Shown in pieces: positions 47,591 through 56,400 of a stretch of DNA of 64,000 nucleotides. Numbering within the stretch: position 1 is the stretch's first letter; each line of letters starts with the position of its first letter. This stretch comes from Frateuria_A sp051900535 (lineage in GTDB: Bacteria > Pseudomonadota > Gammaproteobacteria > Xanthomonadales > Rhodanobacteraceae): the NCBI RefSeq assembly GCF_051900535.1, contig NZ_JBHZGI010000007.1, positions 127,610 to 191,609 on the forward strand, given 5' to 3'. Under the pieces are notes generated by a model, which saw only the letters and a list, made by a program, of their open reading frames with translations, searched no databases and was not told the origin of the DNA. The position numbers and the translations under genes were made by a program.

Positions 47591-49339
47591 ATGAGGACTA
47601 GTGTGCTGAGCGTGAAGGGCAAGTTCAAGCAACTGCGGCATTTTGCGGGCCTGGCCGGTTTCGCGCTGGGCCTGGCCGGCTGCGCCAGCCTGCCCGGCGG
47701 CAAGGCTTCCGCGCCTGCTCCCAGGCAGCCGCTGGACCGGCTTGCCGTCGTCACGCCGGACGAGCAGCACGACCTGCTCGCGCAGCTGCTGGCCGGTGAA
47801 ATGGCGCTGACGCGCAACGACCTCAAGGGTGCTTCGGCCCGCTATGCCCAGGCCATGGCGCTGTCGGACGACCCCAAGGTCGCCCAGCGGGCAGTGGAGC
47901 TGGCCCTGGCGGTGCGCGACACCCAAACCACGCAGCAAGCGATCGACCGCTGGCAGGCGCTCGGCGCCGGCACCGCCGACCTGGCCCAGGCGCGCGCCGA
48001 ACTCGCCCTGGCCACCGGTGATACCGCCGGCGCGCGCGAACAACTGGAGCGTCTGGTCGGCAGCGGCGATCCGCACGCCTGGCGCCGTTTCGGTCGCGCC
48101 CTGGTCGGCGCGCGCGATCCGGCGCAGGCAGCCCAATTGCTCGAAACCCTGGCCACGCCCGACCGGCTGCCGGCCGATCCGCAGGCTTGGCTGGCGATGA
48201 GCGAGCTGGGCGACAAGCTCGGCCGGCCAAAGTACGCCATGCAGATCGCCGATGCCGCGGTGGTGCGCTTCCACGAGACCGAGACCTACGCCTGGGCGGC
48301 GCAGATGAAGTTCAAGGCCGGCGACAAGAAAGCGGCCACCGGACTGCTCAAGCAGGCGCTGGCCCGTTCGCCGGACAACGTGCGCCTTCGCCTTACGTAC
48401 GCCAGCCTGCTCAGCCAGGGCGGCGATTACCAGGCCGCTGCAAAGCTGCTCGACAAGGGCCCGCAAAGCGCCGAAACCTACGCTTTGCGCGCCGGGCTGG
48501 CCGCGCAGGCGCACGACAAGACGGCGCTGGCCAGGCTGTACCGCGACCTCAAGAAGGCGCCCTCCGACGTACGTGAAAGCAGCGCCTTCCTGCTCGGCCA
48601 GCTGGCCGAGATGCAGGACCGCAACGATGAGGCGCTGGACTGGTACGACCAGGTGGGTGACGACGATCCGCACGCCTTCGACGCCGACCTGCGCAGCGCG
48701 GTGATCCTGCACACGGAGGGCAAAGTGGACGACGCGCATGCGCTGATGGAACAACTGGAAACCGCCTACCTCGATCAACCCGAGGAATTGCGCCGCGCCT
48801 GGCAGGCTGACGCCGAGCTGTACATGCGCGAGGGGCATTATGCGCAGGCCGCGAAGGCCTACGACCATGCACTGCAGGTGCTGCCGGACGATCCCGGCCT
48901 GCTCTATGGCCGCGGCCTGGCCAATGCGGAGGCGGGCAACGTCGACCACGCGGTGGCCGACTTCCGCCACCTGCTCAAGCTCAAGCCGGACGATATCGAC
49001 GCCAGCAACGCGCTGGGCTACACGCTGGCCGACGCTGGCCGCGACCTGCCTGAAGCCAAGCAGCTCATCGAGGCGGCCCGCGCGGCCAAGCCGCATGACC
49101 CGGCGATCGCCGATTCCTGGGGCTGGCTGCAGTACCGCCTGGGCCACCTTGACGAGGCCGCGCGCGCGCTGCGCCAGGCCTGGAGCGCCGCGAAAGACGC
49201 CGACGTCGGTGTCCACCTGGGCGAGGTGCTGTGGAAACTGGGCAAGCGCCAGGATGCGAAGCACGTGTTCGACCAGGTACGCAAGATCGATCCGCGCAAC
49301 GCCAACCTGCGCGACACCCTGCGGCGCCTGGAACCATGA
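47591..49339 (+). CDS. TPR-repeat outer-membrane lipoprotein
   Basis: A 582-residue protein. The N-terminus MRTSVLSVKGKFKQLRHFAGLAGFALGLAGCASLPGG has a lipobox (LAGC), so it is probably anchored in the outer membrane with Asp absent at +2. The rest is a long array of TPR or TPR-like units from about residue 65 to the end, for example ETYALRAGLAAQAHDKTALARLYRDLKKAPSDVRES. It heads the lolB-ispE-prs block and overlaps lolB by four bases. In related genomes this position is held by a TPR protein of unknown role; outer-membrane biogenesis is likely from context. Confidence 0.85.
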   Translation: MRTSVLSVKGKFKQLRHFAGLAGFALGLAGCASLPGGKASAPAPRQPLDRLAVVTPDEQHDLLAQLLAGEMALTRNDLKGASARYAQAMALSDDPKVAQRAVELALAVRDTQTTQQAIDRWQALGAGTADLAQARAELALATGDTAGAREQLERLVGSGDPHAWRRFGRALVGARDPAQAAQLLETLATPDRLPADPQAWLAMSELGDKLGRPKYAMQIADAAVVRFHETETYAWAAQMKFKAGDKKAATGLLKQALARSPDNVRLRLTYASLLSQGGDYQAAAKLLDKGPQSAETYALRAGLAAQAHDKTALARLYRDLKKAPSDVRESSAFLLGQLAEMQDRNDEALDWYDQVGDDDPHAFDADLRSAVILHTEGKVDDAHALMEQLETAYLDQPEELRRAWQADAELYMREGHYAQAAKAYDHALQVLPDDPGLLYGRGLANAEAGNVDHAVADFRHLLKLKPDDIDASNALGYTLADAGRDLPEAKQLIEAARAAKPHDPAIADSWGWLQYRLGHLDEAARALRQAWSAAKDADVGVHLGEVLWKLGKRQDAKHVFDQVRKIDPRNANLRDTLRRLEP

Positions 49340-49965
49340 GGCGCCTCCTCTTCCCGGTCGCGGCAGCCGGCCTGCTGCTGGCCGCCTGCGCGCCGGTGCC
49401 GGTGCGCAAGCCGGCCAACGAGGCCGCACTCGCCGCGCAGGCCACACGCGAAGGGCAACTGGCGGACATCCGCCAGTGGACGCTCGAAGGTCACCTTGCC
49501 GTTTCCGATGGCCACGACGGTGGCAGCGGCAGCTTGCGCTGGATGCAGGACGGCGAGCGCTACGACTTCCAGCTGCGTGCGCCGATCACCGGCAAGAGCT
49601 TCCGCCTCAGCGGCGGCCCCCAGGGCGCGCTGCTGGAAGGTATCGAAGGCGGGCCGCTTCGTGGCCCCGACGCCGAGGCGCTGATGCGCAAGGCGCTGGG
49701 CTGGGAGGTGCCGCTGGACGACTTGCGCGCCTGGGTGCTGGGCCTGCGCGCACCCGGTGCATCGGCCGAGTTGCGCTTCGGCGAACACGACTTGCCGTCG
49801 CTGCTCACCCAGGATGGCTGGACGGTGGATTACCGCGCCTGGGACCAGGCACAGCAGCCGCCGTTGCCCCAGAAAGTATTCGCCAGCCGCCCGCCCTACA
49901 AGGTCAAGCTGTCGATCGACAGCTTCCAGCTCGGCCCGGCGCCCTGCGCCGATTGCGGGCGCTGA
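49336..49965 (+). CDS. lolB: Outer-membrane lipoprotein LolB
   Basis: Receives lipoproteins from LolA and inserts them in the outer membrane. 209 aa. The signal MRRLLFPVAAAGLLLAACAP ends in lipobox LAAC with Ala at +2, which fits outer-membrane retention. The LolB barrel includes RQWTLEGHLAVSDGHDGGSGSLRWMQDGERYDFQLRAPITGKSFRLSG and the later LGWEVPLDDLRAWVLG. Its start overlaps the TPR gene by four bases, and the GNAT-IspE gene begins 4 bases after its stop. The overlap order lolB-ispE is widespread in gammaproteobacteria. Confidence 0.94.
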   Translation: MRRLLFPVAAAGLLLAACAPVPVRKPANEAALAAQATREGQLADIRQWTLEGHLAVSDGHDGGSGSLRWMQDGERYDFQLRAPITGKSFRLSGGPQGALLEGIEGGPLRGPDAEALMRKALGWEVPLDDLRAWVLGLRAPGASAELRFGEHDLPSLLTQDGWTVDYRAWDQAQQPPLPQKVFASRPPYKVKLSIDSFQLGPAPCADCGR

Positions 49966-49969
49966 CGCC

Positions 49970-51376
49970 ATGGCGGTGACCCTCGTGCGCGCCGTGTCGG
50001 CGCAGGTCCCCGCGCTGTGCGCGATCGAGCGCGAGGCGGTGGAACTGTTCCGCGGCCATCGCGCGTGGCATGCGTACGCGGCCATGGCGATTCCCCCCGA
50101 GTTGCTGGAAGTGGCGGTGACGCGTGGCCTGGTCTGGGTCGCGCTGGAGGAGGGCGCGCCGGTCGGTTTCGTGTGGCTGCAGGACGGCATGGCCGATGGC
50201 GCTGTCGAAATCGCCGAGATCGACGTGTTGCCCTCGCACGGGCGCCGCGGGATCGGCGCCGCGCTGCTCGAGCACGCCTGTGCCTGGGCGCGGGCGGCCG
50301 GCTATGGCCGCGTCGACCTGGGTACGTTGGCGGACGTGCCATGGAATGCGCCGTTCTATGCGAAGCATGGCTTCGCACAGGTGGACAAGAACGAGCCGTC
50401 CTTCGCCCGAGCCCGCGAGCGGGATCGCGAGAACGGTTTCCCCGACGCCCTGCGCGTGTTCATGTCGCGCCCGCTCGGTGCGCCCGATCGCGAGGAGTGG
50501 ACCGCCTGGCCCGCGCCGGCCAAGCTCAACCTGTTCCTGCGCATCGTCGGCCGCCGCGCCGACGGCTACCACGATCTGCAGACCGTGTTCCGCCTGCTCG
50601 ACTGGGGCGATGAACTGCGCGTGCGGGTGCGCCAGGACGGCGCGATCGTGCGCGCGAACGAGGTGCCTGGTGTGCCGTCGGACGCCGACCTGGTGGTGCG
50701 CGCCGCACACCTGCTGCAGGTGGAAACCGGCGTGGCGCTGGGCGCCGAGATCGCCGTGGACAAGCGCATCCCGATGGGCGGTGGCCTCGGCGGCGGCAGT
50801 TCCGATGCGGCCACCGCGCTGGTCTCGCTCAACCACCTGTGGGGCTGCGGCCTGGACGAGGACGTGCTGGCCGGCCTGGCGCACCGGTTGGGCGCCGATG
50901 TGCCGGTGTTCGTTCGCGGCCGCTCGGCCTGGGCCGAGGGGGTGGGCGAGCGACTTAACCCCGTGGCGCTGCCGCGACGCTGGTACGTGGTGCTCGACCC
51001 GGGCGAACACGTGCCCACCGCGGCCCTGTTTCAAGCGTCTGAATTGACACGAAATGCACCTCCGGCGACAATTTCGTCCTTTGCTTCCGGCGAAACGGCG
51101 GAAAACGCGTTCGAGCCGGTCGTGCGCGCGCGACACCCCAAGGTGGCCGCGGCGCTGGACTGGCTCTCGCGCTTCGGTCGCGCCCGGCTTTCCGGCAGCG
51201 GCGGATGCGTGTTCCTGGAAACCGCCTCGCTCGCGCAGGCGCGAAAGGTGGTGCGGCAGTGTCCTCCGGCGTTCGCGGCGCAACTGGCCGCGGGGGTGGA
51301 GGTTTCGCCCTTGCATCGCGCCTTGGCGCGCCACCGCGCGCGGGTCGCATCGCCGGGGCAGCCGTTGCGGGCTTGA
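49970..51376 (+). CDS. ispE: GNAT acetyltransferase-IspE (CDP-ME kinase) fusion
   Basis: A continuous 468-residue frame. Residues about 1-165 form a GNAT N-acetyltransferase: AVEIAEIDVLPSHGRRGIGAALLEHACAWARAAGYGRVDLGTLADVPWNAPFYAKHGF has the acetyl-CoA RRGIGAAL motif. From about residue 178, TAWPAPAKLNLFLRIVGRRADGYHDLQTVF begins IspE, the MEP-pathway kinase that phosphorylates CDP-methylerythritol. PMGGGLGGGSSDAATAL is its GHMP ATP loop, LGADVPVFV carries the catalytic Asp, and RLSGSGGCVF the third motif. No stop or ribosome site separates the parts; the only internal start (MSRPLG, at 50462) lacks a Shine-Dalgarno sequence. Confidence 0.88.
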   Translation: MAVTLVRAVSAQVPALCAIEREAVELFRGHRAWHAYAAMAIPPELLEVAVTRGLVWVALEEGAPVGFVWLQDGMADGAVEIAEIDVLPSHGRRGIGAALLEHACAWARAAGYGRVDLGTLADVPWNAPFYAKHGFAQVDKNEPSFARARERDRENGFPDALRVFMSRPLGAPDREEWTAWPAPAKLNLFLRIVGRRADGYHDLQTVFRLLDWGDELRVRVRQDGAIVRANEVPGVPSDADLVVRAAHLLQVETGVALGAEIAVDKRIPMGGGLGGGSSDAATALVSLNHLWGCGLDEDVLAGLAHRLGADVPVFVRGRSAWAEGVGERLNPVALPRRWYVVLDPGEHVPTAALFQASELTRNAPPATISSFASGETAENAFEPVVRARHPKVAAALDWLSRFGRARLSGSGGCVFLETASLAQARKVVRQCPPAFAAQLAAGVEVSPLHRALARHRARVASPGQPLRA

Positions 51377-51421
51377 AACACACGACGGGCAGTCAGGACG
51401 ACGGCCCGCCAAACGAAACAC

Positions 51422-51498
51422 TGGGGCGTCGCCAAGCTGGTTAAGGCACGGGATTTTGATTCCCGCATGCGCAGGTTCGAATCCTGCCGCCCCAGCCA
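51422..51498 (+). tRNA. tRNA-Gln (anticodon TTG)
   Basis: TGGGGCG pairs with CGCCCCA in the acceptor stem, followed by G and an encoded CCA. Anticodon stem CGGGA/TCCCG holds loop TTTTGAT with TTG. The T arm is GCAGG-TTCGAAT-CCTGC. It lies between ispE and prs on the same strand, a widespread arrangement, so it is likely co-transcribed and processed from that mRNA. Confidence 0.97.
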
Positions 51499-51528
51499 TT
51501 CACGAATGGCTTTTTTCGAGGAAACACC

Positions 51529-52485
51529 GTGGACACGTCCACCCCGATGCTCTTCACCGGCAACGCCCACCGCACCCTCGCCGAGGACGTCGCGCAACGG
51601 CTCGGCGTGCCGCTGGGCAAGGCCCTGGTCGGCAAGTTCAGCGATGGCGAGGTGCAGATCGAGATCGAGGAGAACGTCCGCAAGCAGGAAGTGTTCGTGC
51701 TGCAGCCGACCGGCGCGCCGAGCGCGGAAAACCTGATCGAGATGCTTGCCCTGGTCGACGCGCTCAAGCGCGCCTCGGCTGCCACCGTCACCGCGGTGAT
51801 GCCGTACTTCGGCTACGCCCGCCAGGATCGCCGTCCGCGCTCGGCGCGCGTGCCGATCACCGCCAAGATGGTCGCCACGTTGATCGGTACCGCCGGCGTC
51901 GACCGCGTGCTGACGGTCGACCTGCACGCCGACCAGATCCAGGGCTTCTTCGACGTGCCGGTGGACAACGTCTACGCCTCGCCGATCCTGCTGGCGGACA
52001 TCTGGCGCAACTACTCGATGGACGACCTGATCGTGGTCAGCCCCGACGTCGGCGGCGTGGTACGCGCCCGCGCGATCGCCAAGCGGCTGGACGATGCGGA
52101 CCTGGCGATCATCGACAAGCGCCGCCCGAAGGCCAACGTCGCCACCGTGATGAACATCATCGGCGAGGTCGACGGCAAGACCTGCGTGCTGGTCGACGAC
52201 ATCGTCGATACCGCCGGGACCCTGTGCGCCGCGGCCGCGGCCCTGAAGGAGCGCGGCGCGCGCAAGGTCGTCGCCTACTGCGTGCACCCGGTGCTCTCGG
52301 GCGCGGCAATCGGCAACATCGAGAACTCCCAGCTCGACCAGCTGGTGGTCACCAACACGCTGCCGCTGCGCCCCGAGGCGCAGGCTTGCAGCAAGATCCG
52401 CCAGCTCTCGGTCGCCGAGCTGCTGGCCGAAACGATCCGCCGCATCGCCTTCGGCGAGTCGGTGAGCTCGTTGTACGTGGATTGA
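51529..52485 (+). CDS. prs: Ribose-phosphate pyrophosphokinase (PRPP synthetase)
   Basis: Makes PRPP from ribose 5-phosphate and ATP for nucleotide, histidine and tryptophan synthesis. 318 aa, class I. FSDGEVQIEIEENVR and MPYFGYARQDRRPRSARVPITAKMVA are diagnostic; the metal motif is VDLHADQIQGFF, and the PRPP-binding loop is CVLVDDIVDTAGTL. The GTG start has GAGGAAA seven bases upstream. It lies 30 bases after tRNA-Gln. The next gene, rplY, is 140 bases on. Confidence 0.97.
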   Translation: MDTSTPMLFTGNAHRTLAEDVAQRLGVPLGKALVGKFSDGEVQIEIEENVRKQEVFVLQPTGAPSAENLIEMLALVDALKRASAATVTAVMPYFGYARQDRRPRSARVPITAKMVATLIGTAGVDRVLTVDLHADQIQGFFDVPVDNVYASPILLADIWRNYSMDDLIVVSPDVGGVVRARAIAKRLDDADLAIIDKRRPKANVATVMNIIGEVDGKTCVLVDDIVDTAGTLCAAAAALKERGARKVVAYCVHPVLSGAAIGNIENSQLDQLVVTNTLPLRPEAQACSKIRQLSVAELLAETIRRIAFGESVSSLYVD

Positions 52486-52625
52486 AAGCTGGAAGCCCGC
52501 CCAGGAAGGGCAGGCCTGATTTTCGCGGCACGGATGCCGCGCGGAAGTAACGGACTTTCCTGGTCGCGGGGAAGTCGCTCGTCCGCCGCGAGGCGGGCAA
52601 AACACAACCAAGGTAGTAAACGAAC

Positions 52626-53276
52626 ATGGCCCAGATTCATGAAATCAAGGCACAGAACCGCAGTGACGAGGGGAAAGGTGCGAGCCGCCGCCTGCGTCAC
52701 GCGGCGATGGTGCCTGCCGTCGTCTACGGTGGCACCCAGCCGCCGCAGAGCATCCAGATCGAACACAACACCATCCTGCTCGCCGCCAAGAACGAGTGGT
52801 TCTTCTCCTCGATCCTCGACCTGAACGTCGACGGCAAGGTGCAGAAGGTGCTGGTGCGCGACTGGCAGAAGCATCCGTTCAAGCAGCAGATGCTGCACAT
52901 GGACTTCCTGCGCGTGAACGAGAACGAAGCGGTCCGCGTGAACGTGCCGCTGCACTTCCTCAACCAGGAGAAGTCGCCGGCCGGCAAGACCTCCGGCGTG
53001 GTGATCTCGCACAACCTGACCGAAGTGGAAGTGTCGTGCCTGCCGGCGAACCTGCCGGAGTTCATCGAACTCGACCTGGCCGACCTCAAGCCCGGCGACA
53101 TCGTCCACCTGTCGCAGATCAAGCTGCCCAAGGGCGTGAGCCTGCCGGCGCTGAACCTGGGCGCGGACCACGACATTGCCGTGGTCACCGCCAACACGGT
53201 GAAGGAAGAGGCCGAGCCGGCCGCCGAAGCCGCGGCTGCGCCGGAAGGCGAAACCAAGCCTGCCGAGAAGAAGTAA
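52626..53276 (+). CDS. rplY: 50S ribosomal protein bL25 (CTC family)
   Basis: Binds 5S rRNA in the large subunit. The long CTC/TL5 form, 216 aa, has the L25 domain first (AQNRSDEGKGASRRLRHAAMVPAVVYGG) and a C-terminal beta domain (VRVNVPLHFLN onwards). The tail EEAEPAAEAAAAPEGETKPAEKK is the usual acidic/lysine end. It follows prs as in most proteobacteria. An 11-bp perfect hairpin without T run stands between it and pth. Confidence 0.95.
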   Translation: MAQIHEIKAQNRSDEGKGASRRLRHAAMVPAVVYGGTQPPQSIQIEHNTILLAAKNEWFFSSILDLNVDGKVQKVLVRDWQKHPFKQQMLHMDFLRVNENEAVRVNVPLHFLNQEKSPAGKTSGVVISHNLTEVEVSCLPANLPEFIELDLADLKPGDIVHLSQIKLPKGVSLPALNLGADHDIAVVTANTVKEEAEPAAEAAAAPEGETKPAEKK

Positions 53277-53283
53277 GCGAAGT

Positions 53284-53311
53284 CCGGGCCTCCCTTCCGC
53301 GGGAGGCCCGG
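53284..53311 (+). terminator. Perfect 11-bp hairpin between rplY and pth
   Basis: CCGGGCCTCCC, loop TTCCGC, GGGAGGCCCGG. There is no T run, so it is more likely an mRNA-stabilising or partial attenuation hairpin than a full terminator. Confidence 0.6.
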
Positions 53312-53326
53312 CCATCGGCTTAAGGC

Positions 53327-53917
53327 ATGGCTGGACTCAAGCTCATCGTCGGCCTGGGCAATCCCGGCGCCGAATACCTCCGGACCCGGCACAATGCCGG
53401 GTTCTGGTTTGTGGACGCGCTGGCTTCCGGCCAGGGCGAGCGCTTTGCCTTCGACGGCAAGCTGCACGGCGAGGCCTGCCGCGTGCGAATCGGCGGCGAG
53501 AGCGTATGGCTGCTCAAGCCGTCCACTTTCATGAACAAGAGCGGCATCGCGGTCACCTCCGCGCTGCGCTACTACAAGATCCAGCCCGACGAGTGCCTGC
53601 TGGCGCACGACGAACTGGATCTGCCGGCCGGTACCGTGCGGATGAAATTCGACGGTGGCCACGGCGGCCAGAACGGCCTGCGCGACACCATCCAGCACCT
53701 GGGCCACGGCAAGTTCCACCGCCTGCGCATCGGCATCGGCCATCCGGGCCACAAGGACAAGGTCACGCCTTGGGTGCTCGGCAAGCCATCCGCTCAGGAC
53801 GAGGATGCGATCCTCGACGGCATTGCCCGCGCGCTGGACGTGCTGCCCCTGGCGGTGGCAGGCCAGTTCGACAAGGCGATGCAGCAACTGCATACCGCGG
53901 GAGCGGGGAACGGATAG
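53327..53917 (+). CDS. pth: Peptidyl-tRNA hydrolase
   Basis: Recycles tRNA by cutting peptidyl-tRNA that drops off the ribosome. 196 aa. The catalytic His is H22 in LGNPGAEYLRTRHNAGFW. LLKPSTFMNKSG, LLAHDELDLPAGTVRMKFDGGHGGQNGLRDTIQHLG and FHRLRIGIGHPG are all family motifs. It follows rplY by 51 bases and precedes ychF by 82, in the usual order. The ATG at MAGLKLIVG fits the family N-terminus. Confidence 0.96.
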   Translation: MAGLKLIVGLGNPGAEYLRTRHNAGFWFVDALASGQGERFAFDGKLHGEACRVRIGGESVWLLKPSTFMNKSGIAVTSALRYYKIQPDECLLAHDELDLPAGTVRMKFDGGHGGQNGLRDTIQHLGHGKFHRLRIGIGHPGHKDKVTPWVLGKPSAQDEDAILDGIARALDVLPLAVAGQFDKAMQQLHTAGAGNG

Positions 53918-53999
53918 CCGGACGTGAGCGCGCAGGCGCACCGTCCGTTCTTTACGATCCCAGGCTTCTGTTTTCCTACCTGTTTCCCGGAGCCCCATC

Positions 54000-55091
54000 A
54001 TGGGTATCAAATGCGGCATCGTGGGTCTGCCCAACGTCGGCAAGTCCACCCTGTTCAATGCGTTGACCAAGGCCGGCATCGCCGCGGCCAACTTCCCGTT
54101 CTGCACGATCGAGCCGAACGTGGGCGTGGTGCCGGTGCCCGATGAGCGCCTCAACGCGCTCTCGGCGATCGTCAATCCGCAGAAGGTGGTGCCGACCGCG
54201 GTCGAGTTCGTCGACATCGCCGGCCTGGTCGCCGGCGCGTCGAAGGGCGAAGGGCTGGGCAACAAGTTCCTGGCGCACATCCGCGAAGTCGACGCGATCG
54301 CCCACGTGGTTCGCTGTTTCGAGCACGGCGATATCGTGCACGTGGCCGGCAAGGTCGATCCCATCGCCGACATCGAGACGATCGACACCGAACTGGCGCT
54401 GGCCGACCTGGACTCCGTCGAGAAGGCGCTCAACCGCGCCGAGCGCGCGGCCAAGGCCAACGACAAGGAGGCGCTCGCGAAGAAGCCCGTGCTGGCCAAG
54501 CTCGCCGCCGCGCTCAACGAAGGCAAGTCCGCTCGCAGCATTGGTCTGGACGAGGAGGAGAAGGCGCTGGTGCGCGACCTCTTCCTGCTCACCCTCAAGC
54601 CGCTGATGTACATCGCCAACGTGCGCGAGGACGGTTTCGAGAACAATCCGCACCTGGACGCGGTGCGCGCCCGCGCCGCCACCGAGGGCGCCGAAGTGGT
54701 GCCGGTGTGCGCCGCGATCGAGGAAGAAATGGCGCAGCTCGAAGACGCCGACCGCGACGAGTTCCTCAAGGATCTCGGCCTGGACGAACCGGGCCTCAAC
54801 CGCGTGATCCGCGCCGGCTACAAGCTGCTCAACCTGCAGACCTACTTCACCGCGGGCGTGAAGGAAGTGCGCGCCTGGACGGTGAAGAAGGGCGCCACCG
54901 CTCCGCAGGCCGCCGGTGTGATCCACACCGACTTCGAGCGCGGCTTCATCCGCGCCGAGACCGTCTCCTACGACGACTTCATCCAGTACAAGGGCGAAGC
55001 CGGCGCCGCCTCGGCCGGGCGCCTGCGCAAGGAAGGCAAGGACTACGTCGTCAAGGACGGCGACGTGCTGCACTTCCTGTTCAACGTCTGA
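54000..55091 (+). CDS. ychF: Redox-regulated ATPase YchF
   Basis: OBG-family P-loop protein that prefers ATP to GTP and binds the ribosome. 363 aa. The P-loop is GLPNVGKSTLFNAL, the switch is VEFVDIAGLVAGASKGEGLGNKFL, and a TGS domain closes the protein. TVKKGATAPQAAGVIHTDFERGFIRAETVSYDDF is the TGS landmark. In E. coli its expression and activity relate to oxidative stress. Located after pth as in most gammaproteobacteria. A hairpin with a GTGGGAGC arm follows. Confidence 0.96.
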   Translation: MGIKCGIVGLPNVGKSTLFNALTKAGIAAANFPFCTIEPNVGVVPVPDERLNALSAIVNPQKVVPTAVEFVDIAGLVAGASKGEGLGNKFLAHIREVDAIAHVVRCFEHGDIVHVAGKVDPIADIETIDTELALADLDSVEKALNRAERAAKANDKEALAKKPVLAKLAAALNEGKSARSIGLDEEEKALVRDLFLLTLKPLMYIANVREDGFENNPHLDAVRARAATEGAEVVPVCAAIEEEMAQLEDADRDEFLKDLGLDEPGLNRVIRAGYKLLNLQTYFTAGVKEVRAWTVKKGATAPQAAGVIHTDFERGFIRAETVSYDDFIQYKGEAGAASAGRLRKEGKDYVVKDGDVLHFLFNV

Positions 55092-55104
55092 GTCCGGCCA
55101 CTCG

Positions 55105-55135
55105 TGTGGGAGCACCAAAAAAGGGAGCTCCCACA
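55105..55135. repeat. TGTGGGAGC palindrome after ychF
   Basis: TGTGGGAGC (55105-55113) and GCTCCCACA (55127-55135) form a perfect 9-bp stem with a 13-base loop containing AAAAAA. The GTGGGAGC arm is typical of REP-like palindromes in pseudomonads and xanthomonads. Confidence 0.6.
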
Positions 55136-55254
55136 GTCGTGGCGCGCAGTTCGATTCTGGGCTCGCGCCGCGCGCCGCGCGCTTAAGTGCCGATTAAGCC
55201 CGCCAGCCGGAGCATCGCCATGAAGGGCAACACCGCCCGATTGGAGGCATCTGC

Positions 55255-55683
55255 ATGAGCACGCATTGGCTGGCCAAACCCGCGCTGGCGATGGCGACCC
55301 TGCTGCTGGCGTCGACCGCAGCGCTGCCGGTGGGAGCATCGGCGCACGACTGGCACGACCGGGGCTGGCACGGCCGCGGCCATTACGACCGCGGCTGGCA
55401 TGACCGCGGCTGGCGCGACCATGACCGCTACGACCGTGGCCACTGGAGCGGCGGTCGATGGGTGGCCGGGGCGATCGTCGCCGGCGCCGTGATCGGCCTG
55501 GTGGACGACGCGCTCAATCCGCCGCCGCGCGAGGTGGTCTACGAGCGCCCGGTCTACCGCCGCCCGGTGCGGGTGGTCTACGAGGAACCGGTCGTCACCC
55601 GCCGCGTGGTGGAGACGCGCACGGTCTATGTGGATCAGGCGCCATCCACCCGTTACGTCGGCTACTACGGCGACGGTGACTGA
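55255..55683 (+). CDS. Small exported His/Arg/Asp-rich protein
   Basis: 142 aa. The signal peptide ends near PVGASA. The next 40 residues repeat D/H-R-G-W-H units (HDWHDRGWHGRGHYDRGWHDRGW), then a hydrophobic glycine-rich helix (about residues 68-82), VAGAIVAGAVIGLV, then a Tyr/Arg/Pro-rich tail with repeated R(P)V(Y)(E). The composition suggests metal binding or cell-envelope association, as in RcnB-like or YXWGXW proteins. I recognise no named family. It ends in a bidirectional terminator. Confidence 0.7.
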   Translation: MSTHWLAKPALAMATLLLASTAALPVGASAHDWHDRGWHGRGHYDRGWHDRGWRDHDRYDRGHWSGGRWVAGAIVAGAVIGLVDDALNPPPREVVYERPVYRRPVRVVYEEPVVTRRVVETRTVYVDQAPSTRYVGYYGDGD

Positions 55684-55701
55684 AGACCGACATTCCGACG
55701 A

Positions 55702-55731
55702 AAAAGAGCCCGGGCATCCCGGGCTTTTTTT
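55702..55731. terminator. Bidirectional terminator
   Basis: AGCCCGGG, loop CAT, CCCGGGCT, then seven T; five A precede it. It separates two convergent exported-protein genes. Confidence 0.9.
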
Positions 55732-55742
55732 CGTCCGCGGCA

Positions 55743-56168
55743 TCATCCGCCAGGCGGCAATTCCGCCACGCTGCCATGGCGCGCCGCGTGCTGGCGCATC
55801 TGCTCGAATGTCGACTTGTCGACCATCTCCACCGAGGAGATCGCGCAGGCCGGCTGGTCGCGGGCGCTGACCGTTTCGCCGACCTGTCCACAGATGCGGC
55901 CGTCGCCGACGGATTTGCCCGACTCGCTCGCACGCAGCAGGAGACCTGGTGCGCCGATCCCCAGGCGCGGGCAGTCGGCGGCCAGGTGCACCACGTAGCG
56001 GTACGGGCCGGTGCGCACCAGCGCGGTGCGCGCATCCACGACGTGCCATTCGTTGATCTTGTCGGTCTGGATGCATTGCGCGTAGGGCAACGCCTTGCCG
56101 GGCGCGCCGGCGGCAGAGGCGGCGCAGTTTGCGGTAGCAAGCAACAGCAGGACGGGCAGGCGTTTCAT
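55743..56168 (-). CDS. DUF6491 exported protein
   Basis: A 141-residue exported protein. Signal MKRLPVLLLLATANCAASAAG, then the DUF6491-like core CIQTDKINEWHVVDARTALVRTGPYRYVVHLAADCPRLGIGAPGLLLRASESG and a late GRICGQVGETVSARDQPACAI with cysteines at about 92 and 106. Four cysteines in the mature part suggest two disulfides. GAGGTGATGCC precedes the ATG. The function is unknown. It diverges from egtB with a gap of 232 bases in which I see no clear promoter pair. Confidence 0.75.
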   Translation of the reverse strand: MKRLPVLLLLATANCAASAAGAPGKALPYAQCIQTDKINEWHVVDARTALVRTGPYRYVVHLAADCPRLGIGAPGLLLRASESGKSVGDGRICGQVGETVSARDQPACAISSVEMVDKSTFEQMRQHAARHGSVAELPPGG

Positions 56169-56400
56169 GGCATCACCTCGCGAGGGGAAAGGCGCATGGG
56201 GGGCAAGCCCCTCCAGCATCGCGCGCCGGCATCGCCGGCGCCAGCGGCGCCGTGTCAGGAATTTGCCATCGGCCGATCACACGTATTGAACGGGGGGTAC
56301 GCCATGCTTGCAGGATGCCTACGGTTCGATCCGCTCCGCGGTACCGCGTCACCGGCAACGCCCACGCGAACCGCGCGTCCGACCCACGAAGGAACAGGCC

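Noticed and set aside
49757..49969. Extension of the GNAT-IspE frame upstream into lolB.
   Set aside because: It lies out of frame within lolB, a clear gene; the start at MAVTLVRAV follows the lolB stop and begins the GNAT fold.
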